From assembly GCF_001314325.1 (NCBI RefSeq), contig NZ_CP009429.1:4092501-4156500 (forward strand): 64,000 nt of DNA, given 5' to 3'. The DNA comes from Sphingopyxis macrogoltabida. GTDB lineage: Bacteria; Pseudomonadota; Alphaproteobacteria; Sphingomonadales; Sphingomonadaceae. Below the pieces are notes generated by a model. It had not been told where the DNA came from and did not search any database. It saw only the letters and a program-made list of their open reading frames with translations. Of the stretch, positions 43,332 through 51,666 are shown piece by piece. Both the position numbers and the translations under genes were made by a program. Position 1 is the first letter of the stretch. Every line of letters starts with the position of its first letter.

Positions 43332-43751
43332 TCAAGGGCTTGCGGGCGGCGTGCCGCTGCGCGTGAGCCTCGTCACGGCGTCGACAAGCATATGCTCGCG
43401 CAAGGGCTTTTCCAGAACGAGCGCGAAGCCCGCCTCGCGCGCGCGCGCGCTCAGTTCCCCGGACGGATAGGCGGAGATCAGGATGGCCGGCCCATCCCAG
43501 CCCTGCGCGCGCAGCGCGCCCAGCATCGCGATCCCGTCGCTGCTCTCGAGCCGGTAATCGACGATCAGGCAGTCGGGCGCGGCACGCGCCGCCTCGGCGA
43601 GCGCGGGATCGGCGGCGGGCCAGGCCTTCACCGCAAATCCGCGTCCCTGCAGAAGCAGGAGGAGCGAGCGGCGCACTGCCGGGTCATCCTCGACGATAAG
43701 AATGGTCGGCGGTGCCTCGCTCCAACCCGATCGGGCGATCAACATGTCCAT
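43332..43751 (-). CDS. Stand-alone response regulator receiver protein
   Basis: A 139-residue single receiver domain without an output domain. ILIVEDDPAVRRSL has the acidic pair, CLIVDYRLESSDG the phospho-Asp, ILISAYP the Ser/Thr and LVLEKPL the Lys. Single receivers in alphaproteobacteria can act as phosphate sinks or adaptor proteins; with FixL encoded 9 kb away it could share that kinase (speculative). MDM or MLI starts are both possible. Confidence 0.85.
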   Translation of the reverse strand: MDMLIARSGWSEAPPTILIVEDDPAVRRSLLLLLQGRGFAVKAWPAADPALAEAARAAPDCLIVDYRLESSDGIAMLGALRAQGWDGPAILISAYPSGELSARAREAGFALVLEKPLREHMLVDAVTRLTRSGTPPASP

Positions 43752-43820
43752 GGTCCCGTTATCGAAGCTTTGGCATGGCGGCAGGTTTCCGGCCGCTACC
43801 GGCCAGGTCTTGCAGAATTG

Positions 43821-43852
43821 TCGGGCTCGCCCTTTCGGAGGTGCGAGCCCGA
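43821..43852 (-). terminator. Hairpin downstream of usp2
   Basis: A perfect 10-bp stem (TCGGGCTCGC with GCGAGCCCGA) around a 12-base loop, just after the stop of the stress-protein gene. It lacks a T-run, so it may be a weak terminator or an mRNA-stabilising hairpin. Confidence 0.6.
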
Positions 43853-43881
43853 AGCCGGAAAACAGGGCCGGGGGCCACCGA

Positions 43882-44676
43882 TCAATGGCTCATGAGCAGG
43901 GGGAATTTGCTCTTCGTCAGCAGATTCTTCGTGGTGCCGCCGAAGGTCTCGCGCAGCCGGCCGCGGCCGTAGGCGCCCATCACGATATAATCGGCGCGGA
44001 ACATCTTTGCCTCGTCCGAGATCAGGAAATCGGCGTGAAACTTGCCGATGTCGGTCTTGCGCACATTTGCCGCGATGCCGTGGCGCGACAGATAGGCCGC
44101 GGCATCCTCGGGCACGATATGATTGTCGGACCCTTGCGCGGTGAAGATCTCGACCTCTTTCGCGAAGACGAGCAGCGGTACAGCGGCGCGGAGCGCGGCC
44201 GCCGCCGAGGGGCGGCCGTCCCACGCGACGAGCGCGCGCTCGAGCTCGAAGCGTTCGAGCGTCTCGGGCACCGCCAGCACGGGCGCACTCGCGCGCGCGA
44301 CAATGCGGCTCGCGATGTCGCGCATGTCGGGCATCGGAAAGCCGTCGAGCGCGCGATTGAGGATGATGAGGTCGGCGAGGTCGGCTGCATCGAGTACCGC
44401 ATTCGCGATCTCGTCCATCGCGTCGATCCAGCTCCAGCTGACATCCTCGCGCGACAGGCGCTCGCTGATCACCGACTTGTTCTTCGCCTCGCTTTCGCGC
44501 TCGTCGAGGATGACGACGGTTTCGGCAAAGCCGAACCCGTCACCGGCGATGAGGGGATAGGGCGTGACGTCGATGCAGGTCAGATGGCCTTCGACCGCGC
44601 GGGTGATATCGAGCGCCGCCTGCAGGCGAGCTTCCTGGCCATGGTCGTCATGTACGAGCAACAGGATATTCTTCAT
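43882..44676 (-). CDS. Universal stress protein 2, tandem-domain
   Basis: A 264-residue UspA-family protein with two domains. The first opens MKNILLLVHDDHGQEARLQ; the second ends with VMGAYGRGRLRETFGGTTKNLL, the ATP-binding loop. ATG 44676 has GGAG upstream. It shares design with the FNR-controlled stress protein at 40286, including YLSRHGI near the middle. The CGNAANNNTACGKA element lies 55 bases upstream, without an FNR box. Confidence 0.9.
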   Translation of the reverse strand: MKNILLLVHDDHGQEARLQAALDITRAVEGHLTCIDVTPYPLIAGDGFGFAETVVILDERESEAKNKSVISERLSREDVSWSWIDAMDEIANAVLDAADLADLIILNRALDGFPMPDMRDIASRIVARASAPVLAVPETLERFELERALVAWDGRPSAAAALRAAVPLLVFAKEVEIFTAQGSDNHIVPEDAAAYLSRHGIAANVRKTDIGKFHADFLISDEAKMFRADYIVMGAYGRGRLRETFGGTTKNLLTKSKFPLLMSH

Positions 44677-44734
44677 GAGCCGTCTCCTTGGTTTCTGCGC
44701 CGAGACTATGTGTCGTCAGCCGAGGCCGATATGC

Positions 44735-44748
44735 GCAATGATACGGAT
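44735..44748 (+). promoter_or_regulatory. CGNAANNNTACGKA-type motif, candidate FixJ site
   Basis: CGCAATGATACGGA, within 44731-44749, about 60 bases upstream of the leftward stress-protein gene. One of six matching elements. Orientation relative to the gene is opposite to some other sites. Confidence 0.45.
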
Positions 44749-44754
44749 AGAAAG

Positions 44755-44782
44755 GCGGCCGCCCGGATGTCCGGACGGCCGC
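44755..44782 (-). terminator. Hairpin downstream of BON-domain gene
   Basis: GCGGCCG and CGGCCGC pair, with an inner CCGGA-TG-TCCGG stem. On the minus strand the hairpin is followed by CCTTTCTAT, so it is a plausible rho-independent terminator of the BON gene. Confidence 0.65.
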
Positions 44783-44814
44783 AGGGGGGTCGCCTCTTCC
44801 CCAGGCGAGCGGGA

Positions 44815-45474
44815 TCAGCTGTCGACCGCGAGATAATCCTCGACGTCGGTCACGCCGGGCGCCGACCAGGCAGCGAGCTCGGCCATGCGCCGCTCGCCCC
44901 ACGCCTTGACCCGGCCGCGCAGTGTGACCGTGCTGCCCTCGGTGGTGACCGATACGCCGCTTGCGTCGAGACCCGCCTGGCGCTTGAACGCCGCTATGAT
45001 CCGCGCCTTGACGTCGGCAGGGGTGGGAATATCGCCGACCTTGATCAGGTTCGAGACGCCGGTGACCCCCGATATCTGCCCCGCGGCGCGCGCGACTTCC
45101 TTTGCGATGAAGTGCCAGTCGACGGTGCCGGTCAGCGTGACCCAGCCGCGCTCGACCTTCACCTTGATCTGCCCCTCGGGGATCGCGACCGTCCAGCCGA
45201 TCATGTCGACGATCCGCTTGGCGATTTCATGGTCGGCGGTCTTGGGATCCGACGCGAAGCGCACTTTCAGTTCCTCGGCGAGCGCGCGAACCCCCGCGAC
45301 GCGCCGTACGGCGCGCTCGGCCGCGACCTTTTGCGGAAAGCTCTTCACATAGCCCGCCAGCGTCACGACGCCGTCGTTGACGGAGACGCCGATATCGGCG
45401 TGATCGACGCTCGGATCCCATTCGAGTTCGGCGACCACATCATCCTGCAGCTGGCCGTCACTCTTCTTCTGCAT
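44815..45474 (-). CDS. Three-BON-domain protein
   Basis: A 219-residue protein made of three BON (OsmY/HdeB-type) domains: DDVVAELEWDPSVDHADIGV, then HEIAKRIVDMIGWTVAIPEG, then DVKARIIAAFKRQAGLDASG, each ending with a VTLxGxV strand. There is no signal peptide. BON domains bind phospholipid or other surfaces and are common stress proteins. ATG 45474 follows GAAGGAG. Its neighbour on the other strand is an Hsp20 gene. Confidence 0.88.
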   Translation of the reverse strand: MQKKSDGQLQDDVVAELEWDPSVDHADIGVSVNDGVVTLAGYVKSFPQKVAAERAVRRVAGVRALAEELKVRFASDPKTADHEIAKRIVDMIGWTVAIPEGQIKVKVERGWVTLTGTVDWHFIAKEVARAAGQISGVTGVSNLIKVGDIPTPADVKARIIAAFKRQAGLDASGVSVTTEGSTVTLRGRVKAWGERRMAELAAWSAPGVTDVEDYLAVDS

Positions 45475-45594
45475 GATCTTTCTCCTTCGAAAGAAATCCG
45501 GCTCGCGTTGCGAGCGGACCGAAGCCGGCGAACATCGGCAAGAACCGCCGGCGCGTGCGGGCAGCCTTACCCGGGACGAAGGGTGCGGCTTATC

Positions 45595-45608
45595 CGCAAC
45601 TTTCCGTA
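45595..45608 (+). promoter_or_regulatory. CGNAANNNTACGKA-type motif, candidate FixJ site
   Basis: CGCAACTTTCCGTA, within 45591-45610, between the divergent BON and Hsp20 genes, about 150 bases upstream of the latter. Matches the motif with C at one T-A position. Confidence 0.4.
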
Positions 45609-45758
45609 AGGAGAGCTCCGCTTGGGAGCTTCCCCGATTCTGCCGTCGCGGACTGCTCGCTAGGTCCCGATTGCGCTCCGGCGCATCGCGGCGACGAGGG
45701 TCCGCCCGGCACAGCCCGCCGCCGCGATCCCTCTCGATTTTCAAGAAGGAGCAAGCTG

Positions 45759-46244
45759 ATGAACGATCTGACCCCGACCCGCACCGCGGGTAGCCAGCCC
45801 GCTGAGGCGGAGCTTGGCGCGATGAACTGGCTGCGCGGCGAGCTCGACCGCATGTTCGAGGAATTCGCTCTCCCCGGCCGCAGCCTGCTGAGCTATGTTC
45901 CGCGGCTCGTGAGCCCGCTCCCGGCGGTCGAGCTCGTCGATACCGGCCCGGCCTACAAGCTGACCGCCGAGCTCGCGGGCCTCACCGAGAAGGACATCCG
46001 GCTCGAGGTCGCCGACGGGGTCCTCCTGCTCGCGAGCGAAAAGGAGGAATCCTCCGAGCGCCGCGAGGATGGACATCTGATCAGCGAGCGGCGTCACGGC
46101 AGCTTCCGGCGCCGCATCGCCCTGCCCGCCGACGCCGATGCCGACAAGATCGAAGCGAAGTTCAAGCACGGCTTGCTCAGCGTCGAGATCGCGAAGACCG
46201 AAAAGGCGCGCGATCACGCTCGCAAGATCAAGATCGCCAGCTAG
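45759..46244 (+). CDS. Small heat-shock protein Hsp20
   Basis: A 161-residue alpha-crystallin-type chaperone. The ACD runs from about residue 58 with PAVELVDTGPAYKLTAELAG, GVLLLASEKEESSERRED and the FRRRIALPADADADKIEAKF / GLLSVEIAKTEKARDHARKI end. ATG 45759 follows AAGGAG. A strong hairpin follows the stop. It would hold unfolded proteins during stress. Confidence 0.92.
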   Translation: MNDLTPTRTAGSQPAEAELGAMNWLRGELDRMFEEFALPGRSLLSYVPRLVSPLPAVELVDTGPAYKLTAELAGLTEKDIRLEVADGVLLLASEKEESSERREDGHLISERRHGSFRRRIALPADADADKIEAKFKHGLLSVEIAKTEKARDHARKIKIAS

Positions 46245-46250
46245 GCAAAC

Positions 46251-46280
46251 GGGCCGGAACCGCAGACGCGGCTCCGGCCC
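46251..46280 (+). terminator. Hairpin downstream of Hsp20 gene
   Basis: A 13-position stem with one mismatch (GGGCCGGAACCGC with GCGGCTCCGGCCC) around an AGAC loop, six bases after the stop. There is no T-run. Confidence 0.65.
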
Positions 46281-46323
46281 TCCCGCTCGATCTCGCGCGA
46301 TTCCCTCGCACCGGAGTTATATC

Positions 46324-46452
46324 ATGCCCCCTGGTATTCACACCGACCGGCACGGCGAGGCGCTGCTTCGGCTCAAGCTCGGATCGGCGATGCTTTCGCT
46401 TGTGATCTGCGCGTCGTTGATCCTGTCGCTCGCTCCGCGGCTGTGGCCGTAG
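46324..46452 (+). CDS. Small single-span membrane protein
   Basis: A 42-residue product (MPPGIHTDRHGEALLRLKLG, then SAMLSLVICASLILSLAPRLWP) with one C-terminal hydrophobic span. GGAG lies seven bases before the ATG. It is 44 bases beyond the Hsp20 hairpin and tail-to-tail with the transpeptidase. No family recognised. Confidence 0.5.
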   Translation: MPPGIHTDRHGEALLRLKLGSAMLSLVICASLILSLAPRLWP

Positions 46453-46476
46453 GACCGGACGCGCCGATATCGGCGC

Positions 46477-47454
46477 CTAGCGATCCGGCGCGCCTTCCTC
46501 GTCCCCGCCGAGAATCTCCGCTGGCACCGGGCTTCCGGCGCGCAGCGAATCGGGCGTGATGATCACGCTCGTTCCCGCGACCAGAAGCGGGCCGAGCAGC
46601 GCGCGCAGATCGGCCGCGATGTGGACGCGCCCGGCGAACGACGTCGGTGTCCTCGCGGCGATCGCGCCCGGGAGGGGGACTTCCGTCCAGGCTGCCGGCC
46701 CCTCGACACCCGACCGCCGGATGAAAGCGGAAGTGCCCGTCATCGATCCCTCGATGCGCGCGGGCGCCGAGCCGATGATCGTTCCGTTGCGAAGGATCAG
46801 GATCCGCTGGTCTGTGGCACTGGCGATGATCGACAGGGGGCCGCTGGGCGCGCGTTCGGGCGTCCAGAGCAGCGCGCCATCGGAAGGGCGCGTTTCGGTC
46901 ATGGCGAGCGGATCGGTCGGGGCCGCACGCGGCACCGCTGCGGCATCGGTGACGATGACCGTCATGCCGAGCCGGGAGACGCCATAGAGGAGACGGGCGA
47001 AGCCATGCGGCAGGCGAATGCAACCGTGCGAAGCGGGGTAGCCCGGCAAGGTGCCGCCGTGCAGCGCCACGCCGCCCCAGGTCAGCCGCTGCATATAGGG
47101 CATCGGCGCATCGTCGTAGAGGCTCGAGCGATGGTCGACGTCGCGCTGGAGGATGGTGAAGACACCGGTCGGGGTTTCATGGCCGGCCTTGCCCGTCGAG
47201 ACAGTGGTAATCGCGATCGGGACGCCATTGCGGTACAGCGTGCCGCGCTGGGTCGCAAGACTCACGATCATCATCAAGGGCCCGCGCGGCGCGATCTCGG
47301 GCGCCCAGATATAATCTCCGGGCTTCAACCGCTCGGCGGCATCGAGCACGCTCCCATGCGGGCTTGAGGGCTCGGCCGAGGCCGCGAGTGGCAACAGCAG
47401 CGCCGCTCCCAGCAAAAGCACTGCCCTTCCGGCGAGCTTCGCCCAGGTTCCCAC
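46477..47454 (-). CDS. L,D-transpeptidase (YkuD), with degenerate second repeat
   Basis: A 325-residue exported enzyme. A signal peptide (AVLLLGAALLLPLAASAEP) precedes a YkuD domain whose catalytic motif is complete: HGGTLPGYPASHGCIRLP (Cys nucleophile). YkuD enzymes make 3-3 peptidoglycan cross-links or attach proteins. The second half repeats the first: YIWAPEIAPRGPLMMIVSLA is echoed by LLWTPERAPSGPLSIIASAT, and QRGTLYRNGVPI by QRILILRNGTII, but the His/Cys motif is lost. It lies four bases after fnr2 in one leftward operon. Confidence 0.92.
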   Translation of the reverse strand: MGTWAKLAGRAVLLLGAALLLPLAASAEPSSPHGSVLDAAERLKPGDYIWAPEIAPRGPLMMIVSLATQRGTLYRNGVPIAITTVSTGKAGHETPTGVFTILQRDVDHRSSLYDDAPMPYMQRLTWGGVALHGGTLPGYPASHGCIRLPHGFARLLYGVSRLGMTVIVTDAAAVPRAAPTDPLAMTETRPSDGALLWTPERAPSGPLSIIASATDQRILILRNGTIIGSAPARIEGSMTGTSAFIRRSGVEGPAAWTEVPLPGAIAARTPTSFAGRVHIAADLRALLGPLLVAGTSVIITPDSLRAGSPVPAEILGGDEEGAPDR

Positions 47455-47458
47455 TTTC

Positions 47459-48142
47459 TCAACCGGCCATCGCTGCCACTCGGGCGCGGTCGTTGATCCG
47501 TACCGCGCGCCTCGAGGGCAAGTCGACGAGGCCGTCGCTGCGCATGCGCGTCAGCTGCCGGCAGGTCGTTTCGATCGTCAGCCCCAATATGTCGGCGATC
47601 TGTTGGCGGCCGAAGGGGAGCTCGAACCCGCCCGGGGTCTCGCTGGCATCGGCGGGCAGCCGCTCTTCCATGTCGAGAAGGAAGGAGGCGACCTTTTCGG
47701 GTGCCGACTTGCGGCCGAGCAGCATCATCCAGTGCCGCGCGCGGTCGAGCTCGTCGAGCGTGCGATGGAGCAGTTTCTGCTGGAGATGCGGATGGCGACC
47801 CGCGAAATCGTCGAACTGCTGGCGATTGAAGATGCAGACCTCGGCGTCGGTCATAGCGGTGACCCGGTAGGGGCTTTGCTTGCCGAACGGGCGGCCGATA
47901 AAATCGGAAGGGAAGACGAGCCCGACGATCTGCTCGCGGCCATCGGCGGTGGCGACGACCAGCTTCAGGACGCCCGACAGGACATTCGCGACCGTCGGGG
48001 CTTCGTCGCCTTCCCAGAGCAGGGTGTGACCCGCCTTCACGCGCTGCCGCCGCCCCATGCGGCCGAGTTCGGCGGCTTCGTCGGCGGCAAGGCTGGCGCA
48101 GATGGCGCGGCAGCGTACGGCGCAGGATGCGCAATCGCTCAT
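47459..48142 (-). CDS. FNR-type transcription regulator 2
   Basis: A 227-residue CRP/FNR regulator closely similar to the one at 39565. N-terminal Cys4, Cys7, Cys11 and Cys15 keep CX2CX7C with one extra Cys, and AEVCIF supplies the fourth ligand. The helix-turn-helix reads GRQQIADILGLTIETTCRQL: the Ser of the FNR E-x-x-S-R recognition motif is Cys here, which may change promoter choice. ATG 48142 starts MSDCASC. It forms an operon with the L,D-transpeptidase. Confidence 0.92.
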   Translation of the reverse strand: MSDCASCAVRCRAICASLAADEAAELGRMGRRQRVKAGHTLLWEGDEAPTVANVLSGVLKLVVATADGREQIVGLVFPSDFIGRPFGKQSPYRVTAMTDAEVCIFNRQQFDDFAGRHPHLQQKLLHRTLDELDRARHWMMLLGRKSAPEKVASFLLDMEERLPADASETPGGFELPFGRQQIADILGLTIETTCRQLTRMRSDGLVDLPSRRAVRINDRARVAAMAG

Positions 48143-48274
48143 CGCCGTGCGCCCGCAAGCGACGCGCGCTCCGCACGCCACTCCGTTGCTTGGCGGTCGC
48201 GGCCTGGATAGCGGAAAAGATGTGGCTGACCCCTCATGCGGCCGGGAATAGCGGCTCTGCATGCGCCCGTGATT

Positions 48275-48288
48275 ACGCAACTGTACGT
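48275..48288 (+). promoter_or_regulatory. CGNAANNNTACGKA-type motif, candidate FixJ site
   Basis: CGCAACTGTACGTA within 48271-48290, in the 268-bp gap between the divergent fnr2 and ydcH-like genes. A further TTGCGTAA at 48343-48350 forms an inverted pair with TTACGCAA at 48273-48280. The rest of the gap shows no gene. Confidence 0.45.
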
Positions 48289-48410
48289 ATGTGGTGCGAG
48301 GAAAGGCCCGACCGGCGCGAACCGCCAGGGGCGTAAGGGCTATTGCGTAACGACAGGGCGCGCGTCCCGGCGCAATCCGGCGAGACAAATCCGCGACGAA
48401 AGGACCCAGG

Positions 48411-48659
48411 ATGAGCGAAGCCGGCCACGATCTTCATGCGCTGTTTCCGGACCACGGACCGGCGCTCCATGCGCTCAAGCTTGGCAGTTCGAATTTTCGC
48501 CAGCTCGCCGATGAGCATCATGACCTTCAGAGCCGGATTCAGCGAGTCGAGGCCGGTCTTGCGGCGGTCGCCGACGACCAGCTGGAGGACCTCAAGAAAC
48601 GGCGGCTGTTCACCCTCGACGAGATTGCCGCGCTCATCGCGATCGAGGAGGAGGCGTGA
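48411..48659 (+). CDS. YdcH family (DUF465) protein
   Basis: An 82-residue helical protein with the DUF465 pattern: FRQLADEHHDLQSRIQRVEAG and LKKRRLFTLDEIAALI. Function of the family is unknown. ATG follows GAAAGG. It overlaps the DksA-like gene as TGATG. Confidence 0.85.
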   Translation: MSEAGHDLHALFPDHGPALHALKLGSSNFRQLADEHHDLQSRIQRVEAGLAAVADDQLEDLKKRRLFTLDEIAALIAIEEEA

Positions 48660-48988
48660 TGCACAGTCTTTCCGAAATACGCGCGGGCCTGGTCGTGCGC
48701 CTCGACCAGCTCGCAGCGGAGGTTGAGCGGCTGGAAAGCGAGCAGCGCGTGCCGCTCGACGACGATTCCGCCGAGCAGGCTGTCGAGCGCGAAGACGACG
48801 AGACGATCGATGCGCGGCAAAGCGCCGCAACTGAGCAGATGAAGGCAATCCGGCTCGCGATCGCGCGTCTCGATGCCGGCCATTACGGCCTCTGCACCGC
48901 GTGCGGCATCCCGATCGATGCCGCGCGCCTCGAAGCCGTTCCGCACACCGCGCATTGCATCGACTGCGAGCGCGAGTTCGGCGGCTGA
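48659..48988 (+). CDS. TraR/DksA-type zinc-finger protein
   Basis: A 109-residue protein with an N-terminal coiled-coil region (LDQLAAEVERLESEQRVP) and a C4 zinc finger, CTACG...CIDC (YGLCTACGIPIDAARLEAVP). DksA/TraR proteins bind the RNA-polymerase secondary channel and adjust stress transcription. The coiled-coil tip residues DDETID fit the acidic pair of DksA (approximate). ATG shares a base with the preceding stop and has GAGGAGG upstream. Confidence 0.88.
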   Translation: MHSLSEIRAGLVVRLDQLAAEVERLESEQRVPLDDDSAEQAVEREDDETIDARQSAATEQMKAIRLAIARLDAGHYGLCTACGIPIDAARLEAVPHTAHCIDCEREFGG

Positions 48989-49008
48989 ACATACGTCCGG
49001 CGAACGAC

Positions 49009-50286
49009 ATGATCGAATCCCTTCCCGACGCCAACCTGCAGCAGCTCGCCGGCATCGGACTGGCGCTTCTTCTCGGGCTGCTTGTCGGCATCCAGCGCGG
49101 CTGGAGCCTGCGCAACGAGACCGCGGGCAGCCGCTTCGCGGGTGTGCGGACCTTTGCGCTGTTCGGCCTTGCAGGCGGCATCGCGGGAGCTACCGGATCT
49201 CAAAGCCCGGCGATCGCGGCGATTGTCGCCGGGGCTGCAGCTGTCCTCACCCTCATCGGCTATGCGAAAACCGCGCGGGCGCCCGAGCAGCTGAGCGGGA
49301 CATCGAGCCTCGCGGCCCTCATCACGCTCGGTTGCGGCTATCTCGCGGCCAGCGGTCGGAGCGAGATGGCGACGGTGGTCGCCGTCGCCATGACGCTGGT
49401 GCTTGCGCTGCGCACCGAGCTTCATCGCTGGGTTTCCGGTCTCAGCGATATCGAGGTCGGCGCGATCGTCCGGTTCGCGCTCATCGCGCTCGCCATATTG
49501 CCGCTGCTGCCCGACCAGCGCTTCGGCCCCTATGACGCCTGGAATCCCCGCCAGCTCTGGCTGGTCGTAGTGTTCGTCTCGGGCTTCTCCTTTCTCGGCT
49601 ATATCGCAGCGAAACGCTTTGGCGCCTCGCGGGGCACGCTCGTAATGGCCGCGACCGGCGCGATGGTTTCCTCGACCGCGGTGACCGCAGCGCTCGCGAT
49701 GCGCGTGCGCGATGGCGAGGAAAGCGAGGCGATGGCCATTGCCGGCATCGGCGCGGCGTCGGCGGTCATGCTGATCCGCGCGATCATCCTGACCCTGTTC
49801 CTCGCGCCGGCAGCGATGCCGGCCTTCGGCTGGCTTGCGGCACCCGCCGCGCTGGTGAGCGGCGGCGCGATGTTCTGGGCTTTGCGGAGCCGCCGCAAGG
49901 AAAGCGCTGCCAACCGTCCCGTCGAGCTCAAGAACCCGTTCCGGCTCGCGCCGGCGATCGGCCTCATGCTGCTCGTCATGGTGCTGACCGTCGCCGCACG
50001 CTGGATGATGGCGATGGTGGGCGAACGCGGCCTCGCGCTGGTCATCGCGCTTTCGGGCCTGGCCGACGTCGACTCGGCGATCATCACGGTGGGATCGCTA
50101 CCTCCGGGTCTGCTCGAGGGCCAGATCGCGACGATCGTCATCATTGCCCCGGTGCTCGCCAACACGCTGTTCAAAGGGGCCACCGCTCTGGCGATCGCAG
50201 GGCTGCGCAAAGGATGGAAGCTCGCCTTGCCGCTTGTGCTGAGCGTTGCAGCCAGCCTCGCGGTCCTGCCAACCCTTCTCGTCTGA
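49009..50286 (+). CDS. MgtC/SapB-type membrane protein with DUF4010 domain
   Basis: A 425-residue membrane protein with about 12 helices. The N-terminus (LLLGLLVGIQRGWSLRNET, AGSRFAGVRTFALFGLAGG) is the MgtC/SapB domain; the C-terminal half is the DUF4010 domain (VDSAIITVGSLPPG). It is associated with magnesium homeostasis and survival in low-oxygen or intracellular niches; transport has not been proven for this type. ATG 49009 is preceded by CGGCGAACGAC, no strong site. Confidence 0.85.
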   Translation: MIESLPDANLQQLAGIGLALLLGLLVGIQRGWSLRNETAGSRFAGVRTFALFGLAGGIAGATGSQSPAIAAIVAGAAAVLTLIGYAKTARAPEQLSGTSSLAALITLGCGYLAASGRSEMATVVAVAMTLVLALRTELHRWVSGLSDIEVGAIVRFALIALAILPLLPDQRFGPYDAWNPRQLWLVVVFVSGFSFLGYIAAKRFGASRGTLVMAATGAMVSSTAVTAALAMRVRDGEESEAMAIAGIGAASAVMLIRAIILTLFLAPAAMPAFGWLAAPAALVSGGAMFWALRSRRKESAANRPVELKNPFRLAPAIGLMLLVMVLTVAARWMMAMVGERGLALVIALSGLADVDSAIITVGSLPPGLLEGQIATIVIIAPVLANTLFKGATALAIAGLRKGWKLALPLVLSVAASLAVLPTLLV

Positions 50287-50346
50287 GCCCGATCGGACGC
50301 CGCATGGAGTGGCCAGAGGTGGAATGGTTTCAAAAGGGGGCCTTCG

Positions 50347-51666
50347 GTGACCGCAGCAACAGACCATAATGAAGGACCGCCGACCCAGCCGGCGAACCTT
50401 TCGTCAAACCCGCGGACATTTCTTCGTGCGCTCGGTCCGGGCCTGATCGCCGGCGCCGCCGACGACGATCCGAGCGGAATCGGAACGCACAGCCAGATCG
50501 GCGCGGCATTCGGTTACCGGCTCTCCTGGACCTTCGTGCTGAGCTTCCCGCTGATGGTGGCGATCCAGGAGATCGCCGCCGAGATCGGGCGGGTTACCGG
50601 CGCAGGGATCGCGCGCAACCTCCGCCGGCATTATTCGCGTCCCCTGCTCTGGTCGATGGTGTCGCTGCTGCTCGTCGCGAACATCATCAATCTCGGCGCC
50701 GATCTCGGCGCGATGGGTGCGGCGCTGGCCCTGCTCGCCGGAGGCAAGGCCGGACTCTATACCTTGTTGTTCGGGATCCTCAGCTTCGTCCTCGAAGTCG
50801 GCCTTAGCTATTCTCGCTACGCCGCAATCCTCAAATGGACGACGCTCACCCTCTTTACCTATGTCGCGGTGCTGTTCGTGGTGCATGTTCCATGGGGCAC
50901 GGCCCTCACGGCGCTGCTGCTTCCCGACATCGAACTCAATGCAGCCTATGCCACGGCGTTCGTCGCAATCCTCGGCACGACGATCAGCCCCTATCTCTTC
51001 TTCTGGCAGGCGGGGCAGGAGATCGAGGAACAGCATCGCCATCATGCCAAGCCGCTCTGCCTGACGCCCGCGGCAGCCGATGGCGAGTTCAGGCGCATTC
51101 GTGTCGACACGCTGACGGGCATGGCGTTCAGCACGCTCATTTCGCTCGCGATCGTCTTCGCGACCGCGGCGACGCTGCATGCCGAGGGCATACGCGATAT
51201 CGCCACATCGGCGCAGGCCGCCGAAGCGCTGCGTCCACTCGCCGGGCCGTTTGCTTTCGCGATGTTCGCGCTCGGAATCATCGGCACCGGCCTTCTCGCC
51301 GTCCCGGTACTGGCCGGATCGGCCGCCTATGCCGTCACCGAGATGGCGGGAATGGCAGGTAGCCTCGACGCCAAGCCGCTTTCGGCGCGTCTCTTCTACG
51401 GAACGATCGCCGCGACCACGCTTGCCGGCGCCTCGCTCTCGGCGATCGGCATCGACCCGGCACGCGCGCTCTACTGGGCAGCGGTGGTCAATGGCGTGCT
51501 CGCCGCGCCGCTCATGCTGGTGATGATGCTGATCGCCCGCAATCCGCGCGCGATGGGCCGTCTCGTCATTTCGCGCCGCCAGAGCTGGTCGGGCTGGGCG
51601 GCAACCGCGGTAATGACGGCAGCAACCTTGCTGTTTTTCTTCTTCCTCGTGACGGGAGATATCTAG
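50347..51666 (+). CDS. NRAMP-like divalent metal transporter, atypical motifs
   Basis: A 439-residue polytopic protein with NRAMP fold. Helix one carries DDDPSGIGTHSQIGAAFGY, in place of the DPGN motif of classical manganese/iron transporters, and helix six has ISPYLFFWQAGQE instead of the MPH motif. Loss of that Met ligand is known from NRAMP-related magnesium transporters. The start is GTG 50347 with GGGGG upstream. It is beside an MgtC-like gene, consistent with magnesium. Confidence 0.85.
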   Translation: MTAATDHNEGPPTQPANLSSNPRTFLRALGPGLIAGAADDDPSGIGTHSQIGAAFGYRLSWTFVLSFPLMVAIQEIAAEIGRVTGAGIARNLRRHYSRPLLWSMVSLLLVANIINLGADLGAMGAALALLAGGKAGLYTLLFGILSFVLEVGLSYSRYAAILKWTTLTLFTYVAVLFVVHVPWGTALTALLLPDIELNAAYATAFVAILGTTISPYLFFWQAGQEIEEQHRHHAKPLCLTPAAADGEFRRIRVDTLTGMAFSTLISLAIVFATAATLHAEGIRDIATSAQAAEALRPLAGPFAFAMFALGIIGTGLLAVPVLAGSAAYAVTEMAGMAGSLDAKPLSARLFYGTIAATTLAGASLSAIGIDPARALYWAAVVNGVLAAPLMLVMMLIARNPRAMGRLVISRRQSWSGWAATAVMTAATLLFFFFLVTGDI

